Shown here piece by piece: positions 24,605 to 32,712 of a stretch of DNA of 64,000 bases. Position numbers and translations under genes: made by a program. Origin of the DNA: Lachnospiraceae bacterium (GTDB taxonomy: Bacteria; Bacillota; Clostridia; Lachnospirales; Lachnospiraceae); assembly GCA_900752065.1 (NCBI GenBank), contig CAADTT010000122.1, positions 1 through 64,000 of the forward strand, in the 5' to 3' direction. The notes below the pieces were generated by a model that saw nothing but the letters and a program-made list of their open reading frames with translations, made no database searches and had not been told where the DNA came from. Within the stretch, counting starts at the first letter, position 1, and every line of letters starts with the position of its first letter.

Positions 24605-26101
24605 ATGAGAACATTTAACGATCAAACAGAAAAAACAAGTACAGACGGGCGCACCTACATTGCCATAGACCTGAAGTCCTTTTATGCAAGTGTAGAATGC
24701 GTAGAACGAGGTCTGGATCCTCTGACCACAAACCTGGTAGTTGCCGACTCCTCCCGCACTGAAAAAACAATCTGCCTTGCGGTATCCCCTTCTCTGAAAG
24801 CATACGGCATTCCGGGGCGTGCCAGGCTGTTCGAGGTCATCCAGAAGGTAACGGAAGTCAACCGGGAGTGCCGCGATCCGGCACTGGAAATTTCCTACAT
24901 CACCGCACCGCCCCGGATGCAGCTTTACATGGATTACAGTACGCGGATCTATCGAATTTACCTGAAATACCTTGCCCCCGAGGATATCCATGTCTACTCC
25001 ATTGACGAGGTCTTCATGGATGTGACAGATTATCTCTCCCTCTACCAGATGACGGCGCGTGAATTGGCCATGACCATGATCCGGGACATCCTTTTCACCA
25101 CCGGTATCACAGCCACCTGCGGCATCGGCACCAATCTCTATCTGTGCAAGATAGCAATGGACATTGTGGCAAAACATGAAGAAGCTGATCAGGATGGCGT
25201 TCGGATCGCAGAGCTGGATGAGTACACATACCGAAGGCTCCTCTGGTCACATACGCCGCTCACGGATTTCTGGCGTGTCGGCCGCGGCTATGCAAAGAAA
25301 CTGCAAGCGGTCGGACTCTATACCATGGGCGATATTGCGAGATGCTCTCTTGGCGGTCCCACTGATTACTACAATGAGGAGCTGCTGTATCAGCTTTTCG
25401 GTGTCAACGCGGAACTGCTTATTGACCATGCCTGGGGCTGGGAACCGACTACTATAGCGCTGATCAAATCCTACCGGCCGGAAAGCAGCAGCATTAGCTC
25501 CGGACAGGTGCTCCAATCTCCCTATCCTTATGAAAAGGCACGGCTGATCGTTCGGGAGATGGCTGACCTTCTGGCTTTAGACCTGGTAGATAAGGGGCTG
25601 GTCACCGACCAGATCGTATTGACGATCGGATATGACCGTGAAAGCCTGGAAGGTGAACGCGGAAAGAAATATCACGGTCCGGTAACCACAGATTCTTATG
25701 GAAGAAAAATACCGAAACACGCACATGGCAGCATAAATCTTGAAAAATATACCTCCAGCACCAATCTGATCCTAAAGAAAGCCACAAAGCTTTTTGAGCA
25801 GATCGTCGATGCCGGCCTTCTGGTACGGCGTGTAAACATTACCGCAAACCATGTGATCTATGAAGACAGTCTCCCGGAAGAATCCGGATATGAGCAAATG
25901 GATCTGTTTACGGATTATGCCGCTCTGGAGGCTGAACGCAGAAAAGAAAAGGAGGCTCTTGCACAGGAAAAAAAGCTCCAGCATGCTATGCTGGATATCA
26001 AAAAACGTTTTGGAAAAAATGCCATCCTCAAAGGCATGAATCTGGAAGAAGGCGCCACCACTACAGAAAGAAACCGTCAGGTCGGCGGGCATAAAGCATA
26101 G
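24605..26101 (+). CDS. Y-family error-prone DNA polymerase (UmuC/UvrX type)
   Basis: This is a translesion polymerase of the Gram-positive UmuC/UvrX group, 498 residues. Catalytic residues are visible in AIDLKSFYAS (Asp22) and YSIDEVFMDV (Asp134, Glu135). The little-finger region follows after about residue 260. A beta-clamp binding motif, QMDLF, lies at 431-435, and the C-terminus carries RFGKNAILKGMNLEEGATT and GGHK, typical of this subgroup rather than DinB. It is expected to be SOS-induced because of the LexA box. It is followed by a YolD-like gene 16 bases later, as in Bacillus uvrX-yolD pairs. The start has GGAGGT. Confidence 0.95.
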   Translation: MRTFNDQTEKTSTDGRTYIAIDLKSFYASVECVERGLDPLTTNLVVADSSRTEKTICLAVSPSLKAYGIPGRARLFEVIQKVTEVNRECRDPALEISYITAPPRMQLYMDYSTRIYRIYLKYLAPEDIHVYSIDEVFMDVTDYLSLYQMTARELAMTMIRDILFTTGITATCGIGTNLYLCKIAMDIVAKHEEADQDGVRIAELDEYTYRRLLWSHTPLTDFWRVGRGYAKKLQAVGLYTMGDIARCSLGGPTDYYNEELLYQLFGVNAELLIDHAWGWEPTTIALIKSYRPESSSISSGQVLQSPYPYEKARLIVREMADLLALDLVDKGLVTDQIVLTIGYDRESLEGERGKKYHGPVTTDSYGRKIPKHAHGSINLEKYTSSTNLILKKATKLFEQIVDAGLLVRRVNITANHVIYEDSLPEESGYEQMDLFTDYAALEAERRKEKEALAQEKKLQHAMLDIKKRFGKNAILKGMNLEEGATTTERNRQVGGHKA

Positions 26102-26117
26102 AGAAAGGAAAGGATTT

Positions 26118-26588
26118 ATGAAGCAGAACAGTGACAGCCACAAATACGATGACATCCTTCATCTGCCGCACCATGTATCCAGCGTTCATCCGCAGATGAG
26201 TCTCCAGAACCGTGCGGCACAGTTTTCACCCTTTGCAGCTTTGACCGGCTACGATGAGCAGGCACGGGAAGCCGCCAGACTGACCGACACAAAAATCGAA
26301 TTGTCTGAAAGCATGAAAGCGCTGCTGGATGAAAAACTGAGGATCATACAGGAACAGCTTAGAGCAGGGGCTGAGACATCTCCGCCGTTTATCTCCATTA
26401 CCTTTTTTCAGCCGGACGCTCACAAAGAAGGCGGAAAATATGTAACCTTCTCCGGAGCCGTAAAAAAGCTTGATCTCACGGAAAGAAAAGTCATCTTCTA
26501 TCCCTCTTCCAGCTCACCGGGCGGCAAAAAAACGATGACAGGTCTCATCATTGCAATAGATGACATTCTGGAGATTACGATCCTGTGA
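26118..26588 (+). CDS. YolD-like protein
   Basis: This 156-residue soluble protein has the YolD-like core NRAAQFSPFAALTGYDEQAREAARLTD at about residues 34-60. An Arg/Glu-rich helix and a beta-rich end (KYVTFSGAVKKLDLTERKVIFY, IAIDDILEITIL) follow. YolD-like proteins are regularly paired with Y-family polymerases and are thought to act with them, though the mechanism is unclear. It is in an operon with the polymerase. Its last 14 bases overlap the end of the converging helicase gene. AGAAAGGAAAGG precedes the start. Confidence 0.88.
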   Translation: MKQNSDSHKYDDILHLPHHVSSVHPQMSLQNRAAQFSPFAALTGYDEQAREAARLTDTKIELSESMKALLDEKLRIIQEQLRAGAETSPPFISITFFQPDAHKEGGKYVTFSGAVKKLDLTERKVIFYPSSSSPGGKKTMTGLIIAIDDILEITIL

Positions 26589-28431
26589 TTTTATTATGTT
26601 TTTTTCCACCATTCTTCAGTTCCTCCACAAACCTGGAGGGCTGAAGCACTTTTCCGTATTTTTCTCTGGCATAATAGATATGTAAATGCTCCTTCGCCCG
26701 TGTCATTCCCACATAGAACATCCGCCGTTCCTCCTGCATATCCGCATCCAGCACAGCCTTCCGGTGAGGCATATTTCCCTCATTGGCATCTGCCAGAAAG
26801 ACAATAGGAAACTCCAGTCCTTTGGCACTGTGCAGGGTCGTAAAATTCACAGCATGGGAGTCCTGCTGCTCCTTCGCCTGGCGTTTCAGCGTCTCGGCAT
26901 ATTCCTCCATATGGCGAAACCAGTCTTCATATGTCTTAAAATTCTTCGCCGCCTCCTGAAGCTCGTTTAAGATCTCGTATAGCTCCTCCGGCTTCATTCT
27001 CCGGTACTGGGCGTAGTCAAAGAGGTATTCCTCGTAGCCAATCCCCCGGCGGATAAAATTGATCGCCGCATAGGGCGTCATGTTTTTCAGCAGCCCCAGG
27101 TCATACTCCAGCTTGTCGATACGCTCTGTCATCCACTCCTTGTCCTCATAATACTCCCGCAGATTTTCAAAGGAAATCTCCATACTGTCCAGTGCCTCCC
27201 GGCTCACATAGCGTTTCGGACGGTTGATGACCCGAAGAAACTCTTTTCGTTCCCGGCTCCCCTGCGCCATCCGGATATAGGAAATAATATCGCGGGCTAT
27301 CCAGTGTTCGTATATATTCGGCATGATATCTCTCATGCGGAAAGGAATATTATACTCCATAAATTTACTTATCATGAGCCTGCCCCCGGTGTTTGTCCGG
27401 AACAGCACGGCAATATCCTCCGGACGGTAGCCGCCCTCCAGATATTCCTTCACTTTCCGCACCAAAAAAGTATTCTCCTGTGCCTGTGTGACAAAACCGT
27501 GAACTTCGATCTTCTCCCCCGCCGCCTTCACCCCATGGATCTCTTTGGGATAGCGCATGGTATTGTTGACAATGACACGCCCGGCAGCTTTGATGATATT
27601 TTCCGTAGAGCGATAGTTGGCTTCCAGCTTCACAAGCTTCGCTTCCGGATAATCCTTTCCAAAATTCAGCATGATCTCCGGTCTGGCTCCCCGGAAACGA
27701 TAGATGGACTGGTCATCATCCCCTACGATAAAGAGATTGTTCTTCGGCGCCGCCAGCAGACGGATCACATCGTACTGGATCTGGTTGATATCCTGAAACT
27801 CATCGATCAGAATATAGGGAAACCGTCTCTGCCATCCCTCCCGGATATCCTTTCTCTCTTTTAAAAGTTCATAGGTATAGACCAGCATATCATCAAAATC
27901 CAGCAGACGGGCCGATCCCAGCTTCTGCTGATATCTTCCGTAGATTTCCCGGAAAATCTCATCGGAACAGTTGGCAGAATAGTAATGCTCCAGAGCAATC
28001 CTGTCATTTTTTACTTTGCTGATCTCCATGGTAATGCCGGACAGGAACTCTGCCTCATCCTCAATCTCCAGATTCATACTGCCGGTGATTTCTTTCAAAA
28101 ACTGATATTTCTGCTCCTCCCGCAGAATATTCGCTGCCGTATAATGATAGGCGTTTTTTAATATCCCGAAAAAAACGGCATGAAAAGTCCCGAAGGTAAC
28201 AGGCAGGTATTTTCCGCCCATCAGCCTCCCGAAACGTTCCTTCATCTCGATAGCCGCAGCCTTCGTAAAGGTGATCACCAGAATGCCGGATGGTGACACC
28301 CCTCTTTTCTCTATCAAATATTTTACTCTCTGTGTAATTACGGTGGTTTTGCCGGAACCGGGCCCTGCAAGACAGATGCAGGGTCCTTCGGCATGGGCGA
28401 CTGCCCTTGTTTGCGCTTCGCTCAGACTCAT
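26575..28431 (-). CDS. UvrD/PcrA-type superfamily 1 DNA helicase
   Basis: This is an ATP-driven 3'-5' helicase of 618 residues, shorter than PcrA (about 730). Motifs in order are LAGPGSGKTTVITQRV (Walker A, residues 21-36), ITFTKAAAIEMKERF (Ia), DFDDMLVYTYELL, LIDEFQDINQIQYDVIRLL (II), IVGDDDQSIYRFRGARPEIM (III), KLEANYRSTENII (IV), VNFTTLHSAKGLEFPIVFL (V) and YVGMTRAKEHLHIYY (VI). The C-terminal extension seen in PcrA is absent. It starts one base after the gltX stop, without a clear ribosome site, so translational coupling is likely. Confidence 0.94.
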   Translation of the reverse strand: MSLSEAQTRAVAHAEGPCICLAGPGSGKTTVITQRVKYLIEKRGVSPSGILVITFTKAAAIEMKERFGRLMGGKYLPVTFGTFHAVFFGILKNAYHYTAANILREEQKYQFLKEITGSMNLEIEDEAEFLSGITMEISKVKNDRIALEHYYSANCSDEIFREIYGRYQQKLGSARLLDFDDMLVYTYELLKERKDIREGWQRRFPYILIDEFQDINQIQYDVIRLLAAPKNNLFIVGDDDQSIYRFRGARPEIMLNFGKDYPEAKLVKLEANYRSTENIIKAAGRVIVNNTMRYPKEIHGVKAAGEKIEVHGFVTQAQENTFLVRKVKEYLEGGYRPEDIAVLFRTNTGGRLMISKFMEYNIPFRMRDIMPNIYEHWIARDIISYIRMAQGSRERKEFLRVINRPKRYVSREALDSMEISFENLREYYEDKEWMTERIDKLEYDLGLLKNMTPYAAINFIRRGIGYEEYLFDYAQYRRMKPEELYEILNELQEAAKNFKTYEDWFRHMEEYAETLKRQAKEQQDSHAVNFTTLHSAKGLEFPIVFLADANEGNMPHRKAVLDADMQEERRMFYVGMTRAKEHLHIYYAREKYGKVLQPSRFVEELKNGGKKHNKITGS

Positions 28432-28432
28432 A

Positions 28433-29893
28433 TTATTCTGCTGCGGCCTCTAATTTTTCGATGGCCGCCTGAATTCTCCTGACAGACTCTTCTTTTCCAA
28501 TTACATCCAGGATCTCCGTAGCTCCCGCCGGAGTCGTCTGCTTTCCGGACACGGCGGTACGAATCGGCCACATCACATAGCCTGTCTTATATCCCTTTTC
28601 CTTTCCGTATGCCACCAGCGTCTCAAAGAGGGCATCATTCGTGAAATCCTCCTGTGCCTCCAGAAGCGGAAGCACATCCTTTAATACTCCAAGAGACTTT
28701 TCCGCATTCGTCTTCATTTTCTTATGGGTATACATCGCCGTATCATACTCCGGCACCGCCTCAAAGAAATCGATCATTTCCGGGATGTCCGGAAATACCT
28801 CAATCCGTGTCTTTACCATCCGGGCAATCTTTTCAAAATCGTAATCCTTATGGATCGTATTTTTAATAAACGGCAGCGCTCTCTCATAGAATTTTTCAAA
28901 ATCCATAGCTTTGATGTACTCGCCGTTCATCCATCTCAGCTTTACCATGTCAAAGACAGCCGGAGATTTGCTCATATGGCGGTAATCAAAAGCCTTCACC
29001 AGCTCCTCCAGCGTAAAAATCTCCCGGTTATCCTGCGGGCACCAGCCAAGCAGCGCCACGTAGTTTACCACTGCTTCTGTCACAAAGCCCTGCTCGATCA
29101 GATCTTCATAAGAGGAATGGCCGCTCCTCTTGCTCAGCTTCTGGTGGTCTTCGTTGGTGATCAGCGGACAGTGTACATACACCGGAACCTCCCAGCCAAA
29201 GGCTTCGTAGAGGCGGGTGTACTTCGGCGCTGAAGATAAATACTCATTTCCCCGCACCACATGGGTGATTCCCATCAGATGGTCATCCACCACGTTTGCA
29301 AAGTTGTAGGTGGGATATCCGTCCGACTTGATCAGGATCATATCATCCAGCTCTGCATTCGGCACCTCGATCACGCCGTAAATTTCGTCTACAAACTTCG
29401 TTGTCCCCTCATTCGGTGTGTTCTGGCGGATAACATAGGGCTTTCCCGCCGCCAGTTTTGCCTCGATCTCTTCTTTTGAGAGGTGCAGGCAGTGCTTATC
29501 GTACATGACAATTTCCTTTCCCGCGACCTCCTGTTTTAAAGACTCCAGACGCTCTTTATCACAGAAGCAGTAATATGCCTCGCCCTTTTCGATCAACTGC
29601 TTCGCATATTCCAGATAGACTCCCTTTGCCTGACGCTCGCTCTGCACATAGGGGCCGACGCCTCCATCCTTATCCGGGCCTTCGTCATGAACCAGCCCCG
29701 TCTCCTGCAGCGTATGATAGATGATATCTACCGCTCCCTCCACATAGCGCTCCTGGTCAGTGTCCTCGATCCGCAGGATAAAGTCTCCGTCTTCATGCTT
29801 TGCGATCAGATACGCATAAAGTGCTGTCCTCAGGTTTCCTACATGCATCCTTCCCGTGGGGCTTGGTGCAAAACGTGTTCTTACTTTGCTCAT
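28433..29893 (-). CDS. gltX: Glutamyl-tRNA synthetase
   Basis: It charges tRNA-Glu, and in many Firmicutes also tRNA-Gln before amidation. This class I enzyme has 486 residues, normal length. The HIGH region is APSPTGRMHVGNLRTALYAYL (Met-His-Val-Gly, residues 9-20) and the KMSKS loop is KLSKRSGHSSY. A CFCDKERLE segment near residue 109 lies where zinc-binding GluRS enzymes have Cys ligands, but only Cys-x-Cys is visible. The C-terminal anticodon-binding part is complete. The start has AAGGAG. No T-box leader is seen. Cotranscribed with the helicase. Confidence 0.97.
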   Translation of the reverse strand: MSKVRTRFAPSPTGRMHVGNLRTALYAYLIAKHEDGDFILRIEDTDQERYVEGAVDIIYHTLQETGLVHDEGPDKDGGVGPYVQSERQAKGVYLEYAKQLIEKGEAYYCFCDKERLESLKQEVAGKEIVMYDKHCLHLSKEEIEAKLAAGKPYVIRQNTPNEGTTKFVDEIYGVIEVPNAELDDMILIKSDGYPTYNFANVVDDHLMGITHVVRGNEYLSSAPKYTRLYEAFGWEVPVYVHCPLITNEDHQKLSKRSGHSSYEDLIEQGFVTEAVVNYVALLGWCPQDNREIFTLEELVKAFDYRHMSKSPAVFDMVKLRWMNGEYIKAMDFEKFYERALPFIKNTIHKDYDFEKIARMVKTRIEVFPDIPEMIDFFEAVPEYDTAMYTHKKMKTNAEKSLGVLKDVLPLLEAQEDFTNDALFETLVAYGKEKGYKTGYVMWPIRTAVSGKQTTPAGATEILDVIGKEESVRRIQAAIEKLEAAAE

Positions 29894-29970
29894 TTTTCTG
29901 TTCTCCTTATCTCAATATCTTCAAGGTACGCCTTCAACGTGACGCCCTTTCTTTTCATACCGGGGCATAA

Positions 29971-30027
29971 AAAACCGGCTTCCGATAAATTTTCTCTCAT
30001 GAGATTATATACCGAAAGCCGGGTTTT
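29971..30027 (-). terminator. Terminator of the DUF5722-like gene
   Basis: Read on the minus strand, AAAACCCGGCTTTCGG (about 30027-30012) pairs with TCGGAAGCCGGTTTTTT (about 29985-29969), with a T-run at the end. It lies a few bases after the stop codon and faces gltX. Confidence 0.75.
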
Positions 30028-30032
30028 GTCTA

Positions 30033-31568
30033 TTACTTAAATCTTGACTCTTTATATCCCGGAACTGCTGCCTTCCAACTGGATGCGCCGATCTGCTTGA
30101 GATATTTTCTCGCATAAGCGGCAGACTTTGGAGAATCCATATATTTGTAAACCTTGTAGGCTTCCCGCTTCTTTCCGTCCAGTCCTGTCAGACCCATAGC
30201 ATAGCCCTGGGAAACCTCACCTGCATCATCATACTCGCAGCGCATAATATACGCGTCTACCATCGGATTAAATTCCGCCACGAAGTAGGAATACATGATG
30301 GATGCCGCCTGCGCTTTTTCCCCTGTAGATGCCATGTAGCCCTGCTCTGACAGAATGATCCTCGTAGATGAGCCATAAGTCTTTTTAATATAGTCCGTCA
30401 AATACTGCAGATTCTGCGGAGTAATGTAATAAGAATCCGAGCTTTTGGTCACATACTGATTCTCCTTATACGGTTCGGAAGGCAGCGGGAACGAATATGC
30501 ATGATATGCCAGATTCCATTTCGTATTTTTACTTTCCTTTTTCAGTACGCTGGCAAACTTTGTGAGGAATTTCTTTCCAGTCCAGCCTACCTCTGAAACC
30601 GGGATGTTCCATGCATTATCCAGCGGAACAAAAACCCTGGCGTTTGACCAGCCGGTATGTACCGCGTCACTGAGCATCTTAAACGCCTGCACGTAAGCCT
30701 TCACATACTTCTCAAAGGAGAGATTTCCCGCATGGTTCCAGTAAAACTGGGAATTTACCTCATTTCCCAGCACCCAGTTGGATACCAGATATTCCGGTCT
30801 GCTGAATTTCTCCCCCAGATAGCAGAATGCCGCTTCGAGCGTTTCCCTTGCTTTTTCATCGGAGGTATTCAGCATATACCAGTAGGAACCCTGTTGTCTT
30901 CCCGTGGGATAGATCAGGTATTTATTTCCGCTGTCCCAGGGCATATAGACAACCAGAGTCACACAAACGCCTCTGGATACGAACATCTTCACTGCATTCT
31001 GCATCGTATTATTAAAATAATAAGTCTTTCCATTATAAACATAAGGCTCCCCGGACCCCTCGGAACCGATCAGATCATTCAGGTTCACATTTACCAGTGT
31101 ATGCTTGGAATCCAGATTCACGTCAGAAGCGTAATGGATTCCCTTTTTGGTAGCCGGAAGTGTATATTTCTGCGTGTTTGACGCTATCGCCTGAGGATTT
31201 TTTACATACGCCGTATTGCTGATCAGTTTCAGCTTTTTCCCATTTTTCACTGCAATTCCAAACTTCGAAATAACATTTGCCTTATCCTCAGTATCCAGTG
31301 TAAATTTCAGAGAAGCTTTCTTCTGTGATTCTGCCAAAATGCAGGCGGGCTTTCCGGTAAATCCATTGACCTTTACCAGATAGTATTTTTTATCACGGCT
31401 GGAAACAGCCTTCTTCACCTTTGCCCGAATCACGGTTTTCCCTGACACGATCTTTGCGGACGTGATCTTTGCGGGCTTCGCTGCTGCCTCCGCCTGCTTT
31501 CCTGATACACAGAAGACCAGAGCAAACATTAGAAACCACAGCAGACCCATTTTTTTACATTTTCCCAT
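30033..31568 (-). CDS. Secreted DUF5722-like protein with glycosidase-type TIM barrel
   Basis: This is an exported protein, 511 residues from MGKCKKMGLLWF. The signal peptide (about 1-30) ends near QAEA-AA. An N-terminal beta domain (about 32-135) is rich in Lys. The rest resembles a clan A glycoside hydrolase barrel: WVLGNEVNSQF (Glu270, acid/base position) and IILSEQGYMAS (Glu408, nucleophile position) are in the right order and spacing, with NLAYHAYSFPLPSEPY between. It fits DUF5722 of Lachnospiraceae, whose substrate is unknown. AGGAG lies 7-8 bases before the chosen start; the longer frame to 31652 has no ribosome site. Confidence 0.85.
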   Translation of the reverse strand: MGKCKKMGLLWFLMFALVFCVSGKQAEAAAKPAKITSAKIVSGKTVIRAKVKKAVSSRDKKYYLVKVNGFTGKPACILAESQKKASLKFTLDTEDKANVISKFGIAVKNGKKLKLISNTAYVKNPQAIASNTQKYTLPATKKGIHYASDVNLDSKHTLVNVNLNDLIGSEGSGEPYVYNGKTYYFNNTMQNAVKMFVSRGVCVTLVVYMPWDSGNKYLIYPTGRQQGSYWYMLNTSDEKARETLEAAFCYLGEKFSRPEYLVSNWVLGNEVNSQFYWNHAGNLSFEKYVKAYVQAFKMLSDAVHTGWSNARVFVPLDNAWNIPVSEVGWTGKKFLTKFASVLKKESKNTKWNLAYHAYSFPLPSEPYKENQYVTKSSDSYYITPQNLQYLTDYIKKTYGSSTRIILSEQGYMASTGEKAQAASIMYSYFVAEFNPMVDAYIMRCEYDDAGEVSQGYAMGLTGLDGKKREAYKVYKYMDSPKSAAYARKYLKQIGASSWKAAVPGYKESRFK

Positions 31569-31654
31569 TCCTTTTCTCCTTCCTTTGTATCTGTTACTGA
31601 TATGATTATTGTAACGGCTTATGCGGAAAATGTAAAGTGGCAGTTCAGGCAAAG

Positions 31655-32704
31655 CTAACGCAATTCTTCCATAATATCTGCCACATGCTCCAGCCTTTCA
31701 CTCCGCCAGGCATTTGTCCCGCAGAAGATCAGCGCATCCTCCAGATTTCCCTTCACAGCATTTATCAGAGCCTTCGTGATACAGTATGGAATCTCTGCGG
31801 GGTTGCATTTCTCCAGACATTGATAGCATTTCCCATGATGTCCCTTTTCTTCTTTTTTCATGAGAAACCTGTTAGCAATCGCCCGTCCCGGCATCCCTAC
31901 CGGACTGTTCACGATGCAGATATCCTCTTTTTGGCTGTCCAGGTACGCCTGTTTATATGCCATGCATGCATCGCACTCATAGGTGGTGACAAAGCGCGTC
32001 CCCATCTGCACGCCGTCCACTCCCAGTGCCAGAGCCTCATTCATATCTGCCCTGTCATAGATCCCTCCGGCCACCGCCACCGGAATGTGCCGGTTATAGT
32101 CTCCACTGTACTGCCGGATGACCGCAAGGATTTTTCTGATTTCTTCCCGGTAGGACTCTTTTGTAAAAGTCTTTAGCTGCTCTCTCGTAAATCCCAGATG
32201 ACCGCCTGCCTCCGGTCCTTCGATCACGACCAGATCCGGCACTCTCTGATATTTCCTGTCCCAGAGTCTGCATAGGACGGAGGCTGACTTTGCCGTGGAG
32301 ACGATGGGAGCGATCTTCACACGGCTGTCTCTCACCAGCTCCGGGAGAGACACCGGAAGCCCTGCTCCTGAAATGATCAGATCGATTCCCGCATCCACCG
32401 CCGCTTTTACATACCTGGCGTAGCTTTTTGTCGCCGCCATAATATTCACGCCCAGGATTCCGCCCGCAGCAAGTCCTCTGGCCCTTTCAATCTCCTGCTT
32501 TATTGATTTTAAGTTTGCTTCCAGCGGGCTGCGTGCAAAATCCGCCTCCCGATAGCCGATCTGAGCCGTAGAGATCACTCCGATACCTCCGCAGGATGCC
32601 ACAGCCCCTGCCAGACCGGAGAGGCTGATCCCTACTCCCATGCCGCCCTGTATCACGGGGATTCTGGCTGTCAGATTTCCAATGACCAATGGTTTTCTCT
32701 CCAT
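31655..32704 (-). CDS. Nitronate monooxygenase / FabK-like FMN protein
   Basis: This is a 349-residue FMN-dependent TIM-barrel protein of the 2-nitropropane dioxygenase family. Motifs are IPVIQGGMGVGISLSGLAGAVASCGGIGVIS at the start, ILGVNIM, the catalytic-site VIEGPEAGGHLGF near residues 170-183 and PVAVAGGIYDRADMNEALALGVDGVQMGTRFV. A C-terminal Cys pair (CYQCLEKCNP) follows. It lies 8 bases after accDA and is probably the last gene of the fatty acid operon. It is longer than the FabK at 39721 and its reaction is not settled: it could detoxify nitronates or act as an enoyl reductase. Confidence 0.85.
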   Translation of the reverse strand: MERKPLVIGNLTARIPVIQGGMGVGISLSGLAGAVASCGGIGVISTAQIGYREADFARSPLEANLKSIKQEIERARGLAAGGILGVNIMAATKSYARYVKAAVDAGIDLIISGAGLPVSLPELVRDSRVKIAPIVSTAKSASVLCRLWDRKYQRVPDLVVIEGPEAGGHLGFTREQLKTFTKESYREEIRKILAVIRQYSGDYNRHIPVAVAGGIYDRADMNEALALGVDGVQMGTRFVTTYECDACMAYKQAYLDSQKEDICIVNSPVGMPGRAIANRFLMKKEEKGHHGKCYQCLEKCNPAEIPYCITKALINAVKGNLEDALIFCGTNAWRSERLEHVADIMEELR

Positions 32705-32712
32705 TTTTCCTC

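Noticed and set aside
29894..30032. Possible T-box leaders for gltX, trpS, ilvN or leuC
   Set aside because: The gaps upstream of gltX, trpS, ilvN and leuC are short. I find no T-box core motif or specifier stem, and the predicted leaders of trpS and ilvN are only about 42 and 55 bases.
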